The notes: generated by a model not told the origin, from the sequence alone. Numbered from the stretch's first letter, positions 8,134-20,219 are shown. The stretch is DNA of 53,073 nucleotides from Alphaproteobacteria bacterium (GCA_039980135.1 JBDXCV010000001.1:138914-191986), one strand, 5' to 3'. Numbers and translations are program-made.

Positions 8134-8510
8134 GCTCTCCCCCTTTGTAATTCTTAGTTGGTAAAGCCTTGCGCCATCTTCGGTCGTATTCTTTGCACTT
8201 AGTGGCGCGAGGTGAACGGGTAACGAAACAACGCAGTGATAGTAGGTGACTGTTAGAAGGGGATGCAACACGCGAACGGAGCGCCACTCACGAACCATGC
8301 GGCTGCGAGACCCGCTTTCGAACGGATATTCCGGCCGCCCATGAGACGTTCTCGAACGTTTAATGCCAAGAAATTAAACGAAATCCCCGCTGTAGCGGCC
8401 CGGCTATCTGATCTCGAAGGACATCGGGTCATGATGCGGGCAGATAATTTGGTTGATGCTGCGGTTTGTCGAATACTGTGAGCCGACCACGCCCATGCAA
8501 CGAAAACGGT
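8134..8510. other. 377-base noncoding region between two minus-strand genes
   Basis: No convincing gene is seen on either strand. The part next to 8133 should hold the promoter and leader of the TRAP binding protein. It also contains an 8-base inverted repeat at 8357-8380 and a small dyad CCGCT-GT-AGCGG at 8387-8398. The part next to 8511 is the 3-prime flank of the GNAT-like gene. Confidence 0.6.
8357..8380. repeat. Perfect inverted repeat, possible operator
   Basis: CGTTTAAT (8357-8364), eight-base spacer, ATTAAACG (8373-8380). AT-rich arms with no T-run after them are more like a protein-binding site than a terminator. Confidence 0.4.
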
Positions 8511-9671
8511 TTAGTCCGCCTGCCGATAGGGCAGGTGCTCGGCGTAGTTCTCGATTTCCCAGCCCACCTCGCGTTCCTCTTCGCGGCAAAAACGCTCGAC
8601 CGCCTCGCGGAAGCTTTCGTTGGGGATGTAGTGGCCGGAGTAGGTCGGCACCGGCTCGTAGCCGCGCTGGATCTTGTGGGGGCCCTGGGTACCCGCCTCG
8701 ACGGTCTTGAGGCCGTTGTCGATCGCGAACTCGATCGCCTTGTAGTAGCACGCCTCGAAATGCAGGAACCGGAAGTCGCCCAGACAACCCCAGTTACGAC
8801 CATACAGCGCCGTGGCGCCACGCAGATTGAGCGCACCCGCGACCGGCAGGCCGTCCATGTCGGCGATCACCAGAACGATCTGCTCGCCCATCCGGTCCTG
8901 TGCCGCCTCGAAGAATTCGCGGGTCAGATACGGGTAGCCCCATTTGCGGTCATAGGTGTCGACGTAGAATTGATAGAAGGCGTCCCAATGGTGGGATTGG
9001 ATGTCGTCGCCGGACAGGGCGCGCACCGTGATGCCCTGATCGGCGACCTGGCGCCGTTCCTTGCGGATCATCTTGCGCTTGCGGCTGGTCAGCGCGCCGA
9101 GGAAGTCATCGAACGTCTCATAGTCGCGGTTGTGCCAGTGAAACTGGCGGCCGATCCGCTGGATCCAGCCTGCGAGCCCCATCACGTCGTAATCATGCTC
9201 GGTGCAGAACGTTACATGCACCGACGATAGTTCGAGCTTCTGGCAAACCGTCTCCAATGCGCGGAGCAGGGTCAGCCGGGCATCGTCGGAATCCGGCGCA
9301 TCGCCGGCCAGCAACCGGGGGCCGCCGACGGGTGAGAAGGGGGCTGCGACCTGCATCTTCGGGTAGTAGCGACCGCCCGCACGCTCCCACGCATGGGCCC
9401 AGCCATGGTCGAAGACGTACTCCCCCTGTGAATGGCTCTTCAGATAGACCGGGGCGGCGGCAATGATGTCGCCGTTGGTTTCTTCCACCACGACATGATG
9501 GGGCAGCCAACCCGCCTCGTTCGACGCGCAACCGGTCTCCTCCAGCGCCAGCAGGAACGGATAGCTGACGAACGGGTTGTCGCGTCCGGCGAGCCGGTCC
9601 CAGCTGTCGGGCGGAATGTTCGCGATATTCTCGACGACGCGGGCGGAAAGTGCTGTGTCTCCGTCGGGCAT
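8511..9671 (-). CDS. FemAB/GNAT-like acyltransferase (DUF482 / PF04339 type)
   Basis: A 386-residue cytoplasmic protein of the family often named peptidogalycan biosynthesis protein or GNAT family N-acetyltransferase. It has a tandem GNAT-like architecture. Family hallmarks seen are PFVSYPFLLALEETG near the N-terminus, SRKRKMIRKERR in the middle, GRNWGCLGDFRFLHFEACYY, and EAGTQGPHKIQRGYEP near residue 340. The substrate is unknown; relation to FemAB aminoacyl transferases suggests amino-acid or peptide transfer. It ends 9 bases downstream in the gene order from the CDF start region: its start (9671) lies 9 bases after the CDF stop at 9681, so it is probably the third gene of the ridA-CDF operon. 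Confidence 0.82.
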   Translation of the reverse strand: MPDGDTALSARVVENIANIPPDSWDRLAGRDNPFVSYPFLLALEETGCASNEAGWLPHHVVVEETNGDIIAAAPVYLKSHSQGEYVFDHGWAHAWERAGGRYYPKMQVAAPFSPVGGPRLLAGDAPDSDDARLTLLRALETVCQKLELSSVHVTFCTEHDYDVMGLAGWIQRIGRQFHWHNRDYETFDDFLGALTSRKRKMIRKERRQVADQGITVRALSGDDIQSHHWDAFYQFYVDTYDRKWGYPYLTREFFEAAQDRMGEQIVLVIADMDGLPVAGALNLRGATALYGRNWGCLGDFRFLHFEACYYKAIEFAIDNGLKTVEAGTQGPHKIQRGYEPVPTYSGHYIPNESFREAVERFCREEEREVGWEIENYAEHLPYRQAD

Positions 9672-9680
9672 GGCGACAGT

Positions 9681-10622
9681 CTACTGGTCCGGGTCGCCTT
9701 CACCAAGCGGCGCGTCTCCGGATGGGCCATCAGGGTCGGGAAATTCAAACTCGAGGGTCGAATGGGCGATTTCGTATTCGTTCTTCAAGATCGCTTTGAG
9801 GCGGCTCTTGATGCTTTCCATGCCGCCCATGTCCGCGCGCGCAATCACGACATGGGCCTCAAGAGAACGACGGTGTTCATCGATGTTCCAGACATGGACG
9901 TGGTGGATATCGCGTACGCCTTCGGTTTCCTGCAGGCGGGTCGTGACATTCCGGACGTCGATTTCCTCGGGCACCGCCTGCATCAGGATGTTCACGGCCT
10001 TCGGAATTTCGAACGTTGCCTGCACGAGGATGTATCCGGCAATGGCGAGTGTCACGATGGCGTCGATGAAAAGCCAGCCATACAGGATGATCAATGTGCC
10101 GCCGATGATCACACCCACGGAGGCGAGGGCGTCTGACACATTGTGAATGAACGCGGCACGGATGTTGATGGATGTCCGGGCCATGGCGAAGGTGAGCAGT
10201 GCCGTCACCGTATCGACGGCAAGCGCGATACCGGCAATGATAACGACCGTCCAGCCTTCGACCGGCTGTGGGTCGATCAGCCGGTCGACCGCTTCGACGA
10301 TGAGAAACAGGCCGATGAAAATCAGCCATGTCAGGTTGAAGAGCGCACCGATCATCTCGGCGCGCCCATGCCCGTAGGTATGGTTTTCGTCCGCCGGGCG
10401 GCGGGCGATCTTGCGGGCAATCAGCGCGATGGCGAGCGCGGCAGCATCCGAGAAGTTGTGAATCGCATCCGCGATCAGGGCAAGACTGCCGGAAAACACG
10501 CCGCCGATGACCTGTGCGACCGTGAGCAGGACATTGACCACGATGGCGAGGATGAGTCGGCGATCACCTCCCGGCGTATCGGGTGGGACGGGCCCGTGCG
10601 AATGGTGGTGTAGTCCGGCCAA
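9681..10622 (-). CDS. Cation diffusion facilitator family transporter (CzcD/ZitB-like)
   Basis: An inner-membrane divalent metal/proton antiporter, probably for zinc. Six membrane segments are seen between residues about 22 and 205. The metal site motifs are HNFSD in segment 2 and HNVSD in segment 5, the His/Asp pairs typical of zinc-selective CDF proteins. A His-rich start (GLHHHSHG) and an approximately 90-residue cytoplasmic C-terminal domain follow the family plan. The chosen start is TTG at 10622, preceded by GGGAG with good spacing, giving 313 residues; the only upstream ATG (10730) lies inside the ridA gene and would add a low-complexity Arg/Ser/Pro stretch that is a frame shadow. It follows ridA after 16 bases. 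Confidence 0.85.
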   Translation of the reverse strand: MAGLHHHSHGPVPPDTPGGDRRLILAIVVNVLLTVAQVIGGVFSGSLALIADAIHNFSDAAALAIALIARKIARRPADENHTYGHGRAEMIGALFNLTWLIFIGLFLIVEAVDRLIDPQPVEGWTVVIIAGIALAVDTVTALLTFAMARTSINIRAAFIHNVSDALASVGVIIGGTLIILYGWLFIDAIVTLAIAGYILVQATFEIPKAVNILMQAVPEEIDVRNVTTRLQETEGVRDIHHVHVWNIDEHRRSLEAHVVIARADMGGMESIKSRLKAILKNEYEIAHSTLEFEFPDPDGPSGDAPLGEGDPDQ

Positions 10623-10638
10623 AAGGGGTTTCTCCCGG

Positions 10639-11106
10639 TCAGGCGATCTCGAAGATCGCCTCGACCTCGACCGCCACACCGGCGGGCAGGGACGCCATGC
10701 CCACGGCGGCGCGGGCATGGCGGCCGGCATCGCCGAAGACTTCGGCGAACAGGTCCGATGCGCCGTTCACGACCGTCGGCTGGCCTGTAAAGTCGGGGGT
10801 TGCGGCCACGAAGCCCGTAAGCTTAACCACCCGGCTGATCCGGTCGAGATCACCGCCGAGCGCGTCTTTTGCCTGGGCAATGAGTGCCAGCGCGCAGACG
10901 CGGGCCGCCGCGGCGCCCTCCTCGACGTCGAACTCCGCGCCCAGCCGCCCGATAAAGCCGGGTTTGCCGTCGACGACGGGGATCTGGCCCGAGACGAAGA
11001 GCAGGTTTCCCGTCTGCACATAGGGGACGTAGTTGCCTGCGGGCGCGTTGGCGGGCGGCAATTCGATACCGAGTTCGGCGAGGCGGGCGTCGATGGTTCC
11101 GGACAT
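10639..11106 (-). CDS. RidA family protein (reactive enamine/imine deaminase)
   Basis: A 155-residue cytoplasmic protein of the YjgF/YER057c/UK114 family. RidA enzymes hydrolyse 2-aminoacrylate and related enamines produced by PLP enzymes such as threonine/serine dehydratase; a threonine ammonia-lyase is encoded at 42427-43653. The motif for substrate binding, ARAAVGMASLPAGVAVEVEAI near the C-terminus, retains the Arg equivalent to Arg105 of E. coli RidA. Another family block, GNLLFVSGQIPV, is near residue 35. The length is longer than the common 130 residues because of a helical insert typical of the subgroup starting MSGTIDARLAELG. ATG 11106 has AGGAG upstream. Probable first gene of an operon with the CDF transporter. 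Confidence 0.87.
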   Translation of the reverse strand: MSGTIDARLAELGIELPPANAPAGNYVPYVQTGNLLFVSGQIPVVDGKPGFIGRLGAEFDVEEGAAAARVCALALIAQAKDALGGDLDRISRVVKLTGFVAATPDFTGQPTVVNGASDLFAEVFGDAGRHARAAVGMASLPAGVAVEVEAIFEIA

Positions 11107-11208
11107 GATGGTTTCTCCTGTAGAGCCCGTGTTCAATCCCGGGCGAATGCTGGCGCACAGCATAGCGATGCCGGGCGTCGGGCGTAAGAAATAGGCGCGA
11201 AACGGATC

Positions 11209-11245
11209 AAAAAAACCGGGGTGCGCCTACCTTTGCACACCCCGG
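11209..11245 (-). terminator. Intrinsic terminator of nrdJ
   Basis: CCGGGGTG (11216-11223) pairs with CACCCCGG (11238-11245). On the minus strand the stem is followed by seven T (complement of 11209-11215). Confidence 0.85.
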
Positions 11246-11332
11246 AGGTCAGGGAGGAGAGTAACCCGGCGCCAAGCGGACTGGCGCGGGGTCGCTATTC
11301 GAGCCATCGGGGTCCGACCCGGCCCGAATTCC

Positions 11333-15055
<3,723 letters not shown>

Positions 15056-15409
15056 GTAACCCCCCAAAACAGGCGCGATTTAGGCGCCGTAACAAAAAAT
15101 GAGCCAGGGTGGCCGCGCCTGAATCCAAATACTCGCCGAGGGCGGCCCCCGCCGAGTCCGTGGCGATTTCGTGACAAAAACGACGAAAAACACCAAATCT
15201 CGGCAATTGTGGACGGTAAACCACAAGATATTTGCGCCGCAACCACATTTTGGGTTGAGGGACCGACAATCGTCCATATCATGTGTTTTACGGCGTGGTC
15301 GGGGGCCGCACAGCGTCGGCCGAAAACGTGACATCATGGCTCTGGCCAAACTCGGAGGCGGGTGCCATAGTCCCGCAAACATCAGCGCATTTAGGGATTT
15401 GGACGCTCA
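15056..15409. other. 354-base divergent intergenic region between nrdJ and the NDUFA12-like gene
   Basis: No gene is seen. It should hold both divergent promoters. It contains the candidate NrdR boxes at 15190-15236 and, just beyond, CAACC/GGGTTG arms at 15240-15257. I looked for a cobalamin riboswitch and saw no B12 box. Confidence 0.6.
15190..15236. promoter_or_regulatory. Candidate tandem NrdR boxes upstream of nrdJ
   Basis: ACACCAAATCTCGGCA (15190-15205) and CCACAAGATATTTGCG (15221-15236) each match the core of the NrdR consensus (acaCwAtATaTwGtgt) with mismatches mainly in the outer right half. They start exactly 31 bases apart, three helical turns, which is the usual spacing of NrdR box pairs. 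They lie about 135-180 bases upstream of the nrdJ start. NrdR binding is inferred. Confidence 0.5.
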
Positions 15410-15763
15410 ATGGCCACGTTGGGAACGCTGCTTAAAACCATGATCTCAGGGCATCTTGTCGGCGCCGACAAGTTCGGGAACCGCTATTATCGCGGACGGG
15501 CCCGCAATCGTTATAATCGTGAGCGCCGCTGGGTCGTCTACAAGGGCCGACCGGAAGCGAGCAAGGTGCCGCCCGAATGGCACAGCTGGCTGCACCACAT
15601 GACGGAATCGCCGCTCGACGAGGCCCATCGCCATGATTGGCAGCAAGAACATGTCCCGAACCTGACGGGCACGCGCGCCGCATATCATCCCCCGGGCAGC
15701 GTGTTGCGGGATGGCGAGCGCCGGCGCGGAACGGGTGATTATGAGCCCTGGACGCCACAATAG
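15410..15763 (+). CDS. NADH:ubiquinone oxidoreductase subunit NDUFA12 family protein
   Basis: A 117-residue protein of the NDUFA12/B17.2 accessory subunit family of respiratory complex I, found in alphaproteobacteria and mitochondria. The recognisable block runs GNRYYRGRARNRYNRERRWVVY and then VPPEWHSWLHHM. It has no signal peptide or membrane helix; the subunit sits on the matrix (cytoplasmic) side where the arm meets the membrane. ATG 15410 is chosen; an internal ATG at 15440 gives MISGHL and cannot be excluded. The main nuo operon is elsewhere. The gene heads a conserved cluster with mlaD genes and DUF2155. Confidence 0.85.
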   Translation: MATLGTLLKTMISGHLVGADKFGNRYYRGRARNRYNRERRWVVYKGRPEASKVPPEWHSWLHHMTESPLDEAHRHDWQQEHVPNLTGTRAAYHPPGSVLRDGERRRGTGDYEPWTPQ

Positions 15764-15820
15764 CCGGTTTGTTGCACAACCCGAGTTGCGGAATCAGATC
15801 AATTCGATGAGCGTATCCCG

Positions 15821-16297
15821 ATGAATACGTCGTCACATCGTGAACTCCGAGACGTGATCGTCGGGCTCGGCGTCGTCATTGTCGTGATCGCCATTATCGG
15901 CGTGGGTTTCAGTCCGGCCCGGACATCCGGCGGCGAGACAATCGACGTAAACGCGGTATTCGGGCGGACGGACGGGCTTCAGGTCGGCAGCCCCATATAT
16001 GCCGCCGGGGTTCAGATCGGTGAAGTCGTCGCGCTCGACCTTGTCGAACAATTTCGCGTGCAAGCGACCCTGCGGATCGATGCATCCGTTGAACTCGATA
16101 CCGACGCGACCGCCGCGATCATGACCGATGGTATATTTGGCGCCAAACTCGTGCGCGTCGATATCGGCGGGTCCGACCGGATCATCCGGGATGGCGGCCG
16201 GATCAGTTTTACCGAAGATGCAATCGTTCTTGATGACCTGCTGGGGCTCATCGTGTCCCAGGCGAGAACGGCGCGTAATGCAGGAGCGAATCAATGA
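15821..16297 (+). CDS. MlaD-like MCE domain protein 1
   Basis: A 158-residue lipid-transport protein with one N-terminal membrane anchor (about residues 10-28, VIVGLGVVIVVIAIIGVGF) and one MCE domain (about 38-115) that should face the periplasm. MlaD hexamers carry phospholipids between inner and outer membranes. The MCE pattern GLQVGSPIYAAGVQIGEV is clear. It is slightly shorter than E. coli MlaD (183 residues). The final codons overlap the start of the second mlaD-like gene by four bases (ATGA), implying translational coupling. No mlaE, mlaF or mlaC lies nearby, so its ATPase and permease partners must be encoded elsewhere. Confidence 0.85.
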   Translation: MNTSSHRELRDVIVGLGVVIVVIAIIGVGFSPARTSGGETIDVNAVFGRTDGLQVGSPIYAAGVQIGEVVALDLVEQFRVQATLRIDASVELDTDATAAIMTDGIFGAKLVRVDIGGSDRIIRDGGRISFTEDAIVLDDLLGLIVSQARTARNAGANQ

Positions 16298-16743
16298 AAC
16301 GCGGTGCCGTAGAGACAATCCTTGGTGCGGTCGTTCTGCTGATTGCGATTGGCTTTGTTTTCATCGGCGCACGGTCCATCGATGTGCAGGACAATGACGG
16401 CTACGAGCTGACGGCGCGCTTCCTGAGAGTGGGCGGGCTCGACAGAGGTGCCGATGTTCGTATTTCCGGCGTGAAGGTCGGTTCGGTCATTGACCGGTCG
16501 CTCGATGAGAAGACATTCGAGGCTGTCGTGACTTTCAGTGTGCGCAGCGATCTCCGCCTGCCGGCGGATACCGAAGCCGGGGTGACGGCGGAGGGGCTGC
16601 TCGGCGGCAAATATCTGCGATTGTTCCCGGGCAAAGCGACCGAGACGCTGCCGCCGGATGGCGAGATTGTCCAAACCCGCGATTTCCGGGCACTGGAGGA
16701 TACGGTCTCGGAAATCATCTTCCTGGCGACCGATTCCAAATGA
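16294..16743 (+). CDS. MlaD-like MCE domain protein 2
   Basis: A 149-residue paralogue of the preceding protein, with an N-terminal membrane anchor (about 8-26) and an MCE domain with GLDRGADVRISGVKVGSV. The central loop differs from copy 1 (LDEKTFEAVVTFSV against VEQFRVQATLRIDA). Only the second copy has the family signature AEGLLGGKYLRLFPG, so copy 2 is closest to canonical MlaD. It overlaps copy 1 by four bases and is followed after 28 bases by the DUF2155 gene. Two adjacent short MCE genes might make a mixed ring; this is inference. Confidence 0.87.
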   Translation: MKRGAVETILGAVVLLIAIGFVFIGARSIDVQDNDGYELTARFLRVGGLDRGADVRISGVKVGSVIDRSLDEKTFEAVVTFSVRSDLRLPADTEAGVTAEGLLGGKYLRLFPGKATETLPPDGEIVQTRDFRALEDTVSEIIFLATDSK

Positions 16744-16771
16744 TGCCGGCTGGCGTTCCCCGGGTTTCGTG

Positions 16772-17185
16772 ATGCGGCGGTTGCTTTTACCTGGCGCGCT
16801 TGTGTTGGCTCTCGTCTGGGGCGGGGCGACCGGGGCAGCGGCTCAGGACGTCGAAACCGTGTCTGCTGGTGCAGTCCTGCAGGGCCTCGACAAGGTCACC
16901 GCACGTATTTCGACCTTTGAGGCACCCTTCGATGTGCCGGTCCGGTTCGGTTCGCTGGTGATCCAGGCCCGCGCCTGCCACAAGGCGCCGCCGACCGAAC
17001 CGCCGGAAAGTACCGCGTTTCTCGAGATCGACGAGACGTTCGAGACCGCGTTGCCGCGAGACCTGTTCACCGGCTGGATGTTCGCATCGAGCCCGGCGGT
17101 CTCGGCGCTCGAGCATCCGGTCTACGATGTCTGGGTGGTGGATTGTATGAAGGCCTCGAACGCGGCGTCTGACAGTTCCGGCTGA
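16772..17185 (+). CDS. DUF2155 domain protein, periplasmic
   Basis: A 137-residue exported protein. The signal peptide MRRLLLPGALVLALVWGG runs to about residue 24 (ending AAAQ). The mature part has the DUF2155 core: ALQGLDKVTARISTFEAPFDVPVRFGSL, two Cys (in ARACHKAPP and VVDCMKA) that may form a disulphide, and GWMFASSPAVSALEHPVYDVWVVDC. The function is unknown; the domain is restricted to alphaproteobacteria and nearly always sits next to mlaD and aat. ATG 16772 gives a clean signal peptide; a longer start inside the preceding gene is rejected. Its last 64 bases overlap the convergent aat gene. Confidence 0.85.
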   Translation: MRRLLLPGALVLALVWGGATGAAAQDVETVSAGAVLQGLDKVTARISTFEAPFDVPVRFGSLVIQARACHKAPPTEPPESTAFLEIDETFETALPRDLFTGWMFASSPAVSALEHPVYDVWVVDCMKASNAASDSSG

Positions 17186-17772
17186 AAATCTGCAACAACC
17201 TTGAGGGCGGCCGCCAGGCGCTGCTTGTAGGCGGCGCGCTCAATTTCCGCCGCGCCGAACTGGCGCAGATGGTCGGTAACGAACTGGCTGTCGAGGAGCA
17301 CGAACCCGCCTTTCTGCAGCCGCGCGGCGAGGTGGCACAGCGCGACCTTGCTCGCGTCGCGGGCGCGGGAAAACATGCTCTCCCCGAAAAATGCGCCGCC
17401 GAGGCTCACGCCATACAGGCCGCCGACGAGTGCGCCGTCGTCCCAGCATTCTACCGAATGGGCGAAGCCCATCTCGAAAAGCGCGTTGTAGAGATGCTCG
17501 ATCTCGTCGTTGATCCAGGTTTCGGGGCGGTTGCCCTGGGGCTCGGCACAGCCGCGCACCGTGCCGACGAAATCGCTGTCGCAGCGAATCTCGTAGGGGT
17601 TTGTCCGGATGGTTTTACGCAATCGCCGTGGAATGTGGAACGCCTCAAGCGGCAGCACGCCGCGCACATCGGGGTCGATCCAGTAGAGATCGGCATCGTG
17701 TCGACTTTCCGCCATCGGGAATATGCCGCTCGCGTAGGCACCCAGGAGGAGTTGCGGTGTCAGTCCGGTCAT
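17122..17772 (-). CDS. aat: Leucyl/phenylalanyl-tRNA--protein transferase
   Basis: Adds Leu or Phe from aminoacyl-tRNA to the N-terminal Lys or Arg of a protein, turning it into a substrate for ClpS-ClpAP. The 216-residue protein shows the family signature: GIFPMAE near residue 17, WIDPDVRGVLPLEAFHIPRRL, and the GNAT-like core GGLYGVSLGGAFFGESMFSR followed by LLDSQFVTDHLRQFGA. ATG 17772 follows the accC stop by 9 bases, so it is the last gene of the aroQ-accB-accC-aat operon. The stop codon at 17122 lies inside the DUF2155 gene on the opposite strand, so the two genes overlap tail to tail by 64 bases. Confidence 0.95.
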   Translation of the reverse strand: MTGLTPQLLLGAYASGIFPMAESRHDADLYWIDPDVRGVLPLEAFHIPRRLRKTIRTNPYEIRCDSDFVGTVRGCAEPQGNRPETWINDEIEHLYNALFEMGFAHSVECWDDGALVGGLYGVSLGGAFFGESMFSRARDASKVALCHLAARLQKGGFVLLDSQFVTDHLRQFGAAEIERAAYKQRLAAALKVVADFQPELSDAAFEAFIQSTTQTS

Positions 17773-17781
17773 TGTCCCAGA

Positions 17782-19122
17782 CTAGTCGGTTGCGACGAAG
17801 CTTTCGAGCCAATGAATATCGTACTCGCCCGCGATGAATGAGGCATTGTCGGCGAGACGCTGGTGCAACGGGATCGTGGTGGACACACCCGATACGACCA
17901 TTTCCCCGAGCGCGCGCCGCAACCGCATCAGCGCCTCGTCGCGCGTGCGTCCGTGGACAATCAACTTGGCAACGAGGCTGTCGTAATAGGGCGGGATGCT
18001 GTAGCCGGCATAGAGTGCCGAATCGACACGTACGCCGAGCCCGCCTGGTGCGTGAAACTCCGCGATCCGCCCCGGCGAGGGGGTGAAGGTCTCGGGGTCC
18101 TCGGCGTTGATGCGGCATTCGAAGGCATGGCCGTTGATGCGGATGTCGTCCTGGCGCAGGGACATCCCCTCGCCGGCGGCGATGCGGATCATTTCCGCCA
18201 CGATATCGATATCGCAGATCATCTCGGTGATCGGATGCTCCACCTGTACCCGGGTGTTCATCTCGATGAAGTAGAACTCGTCATTCTCGAACAGAAACTC
18301 GAACGTCCCGGCGCTGCGATAACCCAGATTGGCGGCGGCGTCGGCGCAAATCTTGCCGATACGCTGGCGGGTCGCCTCATCGAGGATCGGGCAGGGGGCC
18401 TCCTCGAGTACTTTCTGATGCTTGCGCTGGAGCGAGCAATCGCGCTCGAACAGGTGCACCGCGTTGCCCTTGCCGTCGGCGATGACCTGAACTTCGACAT
18501 GGCGCGGATGACCGAGATATTTCTCGATATAGACCGTGGCGTCGCCGAAGCCGGCCAACGCCTCGGTCGAGGCCATGTTGAAGGCGTTCTCGAGGTCTTC
18601 GGGGCGTTCAACGACCTTCATGCCCCGCCCGCCACCACCCGAAGCGGCCTTGACGATAACCGGGTAGCCAATGTCTGCGGCGATCGGTACGGCGTCCTCG
18701 GCGGATTTTACGGCCCCGTCCGATCCCGGCACGACCGGCACACCAGCGCGCTTCATCGCGTCCTTCGCCGCGACCTTGTCCCCCATCGTCGAGATCAGGT
18801 CCGAGCTCGGTCCGATAAACGCAATGTCATGCTCTTCGACGATCCGGGCGAAGTTTGCGTTCTCCGACAGAAAGCCGTAGCCGGGATGAATGGCGTCGGC
18901 GTCGGTGACGGTCGCCGCCGAAAGGATTGCCGGGATGTTGAGATAAGAGTCGGCTGCTGTCGGTGGCCCGATACACACGCTTTCGTCTGCCAGGCGGACA
19001 TGCATCGCATTCGAATCCGCCGTCGAATGAACCGCGACCGTCGAAATGCCCATTTCCTTGCACGCCCGATGGATGCGCAGTGCGATTTCGCCGCGGTTGG
19101 CGATCAGAACCTTTTTGAACAT
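17782..19122 (-). CDS. accC: Acetyl-CoA carboxylase biotin carboxylase subunit
   Basis: A 446-residue ATP-grasp enzyme that carboxylates the biotin on AccB, the first half-reaction of fatty acid synthesis. It starts [17 protein letters not shown], carries the ATP-binding glycine-rich loop [12 protein letters not shown] at about residue 163, and has [14 protein letters not shown], which holds the catalytic Glu and Arg. Length and domain order match E. coli AccC (449). ATG 19122 is preferred over an upstream start that would add 15 unrelated residues. It follows accB by 16 bases and precedes aat. Confidence 0.97.
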   Translation of the reverse strand: MFKKVLIANRGEIALRIHRACKEMGISTVAVHSTADSNAMHVRLADESVCIGPPTAADSYLNIPAILSAATVTDADAIHPGYGFLSENANFARIVEEHDIAFIGPSSDLISTMGDKVAAKDAMKRAGVPVVPGSDGAVKSAEDAVPIAADIGYPVIVKAASGGGGRGMKVVERPEDLENAFNMASTEALAGFGDATVYIEKYLGHPRHVEVQVIADGKGNAVHLFERDCSLQRKHQKVLEEAPCPILDEATRQRIGKICADAAANLGYRSAGTFEFLFENDEFYFIEMNTRVQVEHPITEMICDIDIVAEMIRIAAGEGMSLRQDDIRINGHAFECRINAEDPETFTPSPGRIAEFHAPGGLGVRVDSALYAGYSIPPYYDSLVAKLIVHGRTRDEALMRLRRALGEMVVSGVSTTIPLHQRLADNASFIAGEYDIHWLESFVATD

Positions 19123-19138
19123 CGGAGCGCCGGCCGGC

Positions 19139-19603
19139 TTATTCGATGATGGCGAGGACTTCGCCAAACTCGACCGGTTGGCCGCTCGCGACGTCGATGC
19201 TCAGGAGCGTACCTGCGCGCGGCGCCTTGACTTCGTTGAAGGTCTTCATGGCCTCGATTAGCAACAGGGTCTGTCCTTCACGAACGGTATCGCCGGTCTT
19301 GACGAATGGTGGGTCTTCGGGCGCCTGTGCCAGATATACGGTCCCGACCATCGGCGACGTGACGGCACCCGGATGCGCAACCGGATCGCCGGTGCCGGTT
19401 GTCGCGGCAACCGCCGCGCCCGCCGCGGCGGCGGCGATGCTGGCTGGCGCCACCGATGCGGCAGCCGCCACACCGGCGCCCGGCAAGGCCACGCGCACAC
19501 GCTTGCCGTTGTCCTCGAATTCGATTTCGGCCAGGCCTGTTTCGTTCAGCAGGTCGGCGAGTTTGCGGACGAGGTCCGGATCAATGTCAAAAGGGTCGCT
19601 CAT
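19139..19603 (-). CDS. accB: Acetyl-CoA carboxylase biotin carboxyl carrier protein
   Basis: A 154-residue carrier. Residues 1-40 form the helical N-terminal dimerisation part, residues about 42-75 are the flexible Ala/Pro-rich linker, and the biotinyl domain follows, with the biotin-accepting Lys120 in EAMKTFNE. The usual EAMK is followed by TFN instead of MMN, which is common in alphaproteobacteria. It is translated four bases after aroQ and 16 bases before accC. BioY at 33663 may supply its biotin. Confidence 0.96.
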   Translation of the reverse strand: MSDPFDIDPDLVRKLADLLNETGLAEIEFEDNGKRVRVALPGAGVAAAASVAPASIAAAAAGAAVAATTGTGDPVAHPGAVTSPMVGTVYLAQAPEDPPFVKTGDTVREGQTLLLIEAMKTFNEVKAPRAGTLLSIDVASGQPVEFGEVLAIIE

Positions 19604-19606
19604 TCG

Positions 19607-20053
19607 CTACAGATCCATTCGCGCCGCGAGCGCGGATATTGCCAGCACATAGCTGTGGGAACCAAAGCCGCACACGACACCTGTCGCAGCCGCGCTGATA
19701 TAGGATTTATGTCGAAACTCCTCGCGGGCGAAGATGTTCGACAAATGCACTTCCACAATCGGAATATCGAGCAGGCGCAGCGCATCGTGAACCGCGACCG
19801 ACGTATGGGTATAGGCCCCGGCGTTGATCGCCAGCCCGGACGCGCCGGTACGGGCCTCCTGGACCCAGGCCACGAGTTCGCCCTCATGGTTGGTCTGGCG
19901 AAAATCCAGATTGAAGCCCGCGGTCTTAGCCGCGTCGGCGCAACGCATCTCGATATCGGCCAGCGAATCCCCGCCATAGATGCCGGGCTCGCGTTCACCG
20001 AGCAAATTCAGGTTTGGCCCGTTCAGGACCCATATGGAACCGTGGGTAGTCAC
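19607..20053 (-). CDS. aroQ: Type II 3-dehydroquinate dehydratase
   Basis: Third step of the shikimate pathway: 3-dehydroquinate to 3-dehydroshikimate. The 148-residue length and the motifs [20 protein letters not shown] (residues 7-26, with the catalytic Tyr26), [16 protein letters not shown], and [18 protein letters not shown] (with the catalytic His) are those of the dodecameric type II enzyme. It is the first gene of the operon with accB, accC and aat, an arrangement seen in many alphaproteobacteria. The 166-base gap to the divergent decarboxylase should hold its promoter. Confidence 0.96.
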   Translation of the reverse strand: MTTHGSIWVLNGPNLNLLGEREPGIYGGDSLADIEMRCADAAKTAGFNLDFRQTNHEGELVAWVQEARTGASGLAINAGAYTHTSVAVHDALRLLDIPIVEVHLSNIFAREEFRHKSYISAAATGVVCGFGSHSYVLAISALAARMDL

Positions 20054-20219
20054 TCAACTCTTCCAATCGTCATCCAGACGCTCGCCGTTAACACAGGCCG
20101 CGATTCAGGGCAATTGACGCGGTATGCCGATCACCCGCATCCGCGCGCGGTTTTTGGTTGGTTTGTGGCCAATTCCATCTATAACGCGGCGCCTGAACTT
20201 TTGGCGGAACGTCTGGCCG

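Noticed and set aside
8263-8481. 72-codon open frame in the 377-base gap
   Set aside because: No ribosome-binding site, biased composition and no recognised motif; treated as noncoding.
10639-10730. ATG start of the CDF gene inside ridA
   Set aside because: The added 36 residues are a frame shadow of ridA, and a TTG with a good ribosome-binding site fits better.
15056-15409. Possible cobalamin riboswitch upstream of nrdJ
   Set aside because: No B12 box or conserved riboswitch core was seen on the coding strand; only a GGTGCC-like fragment on the opposite strand.
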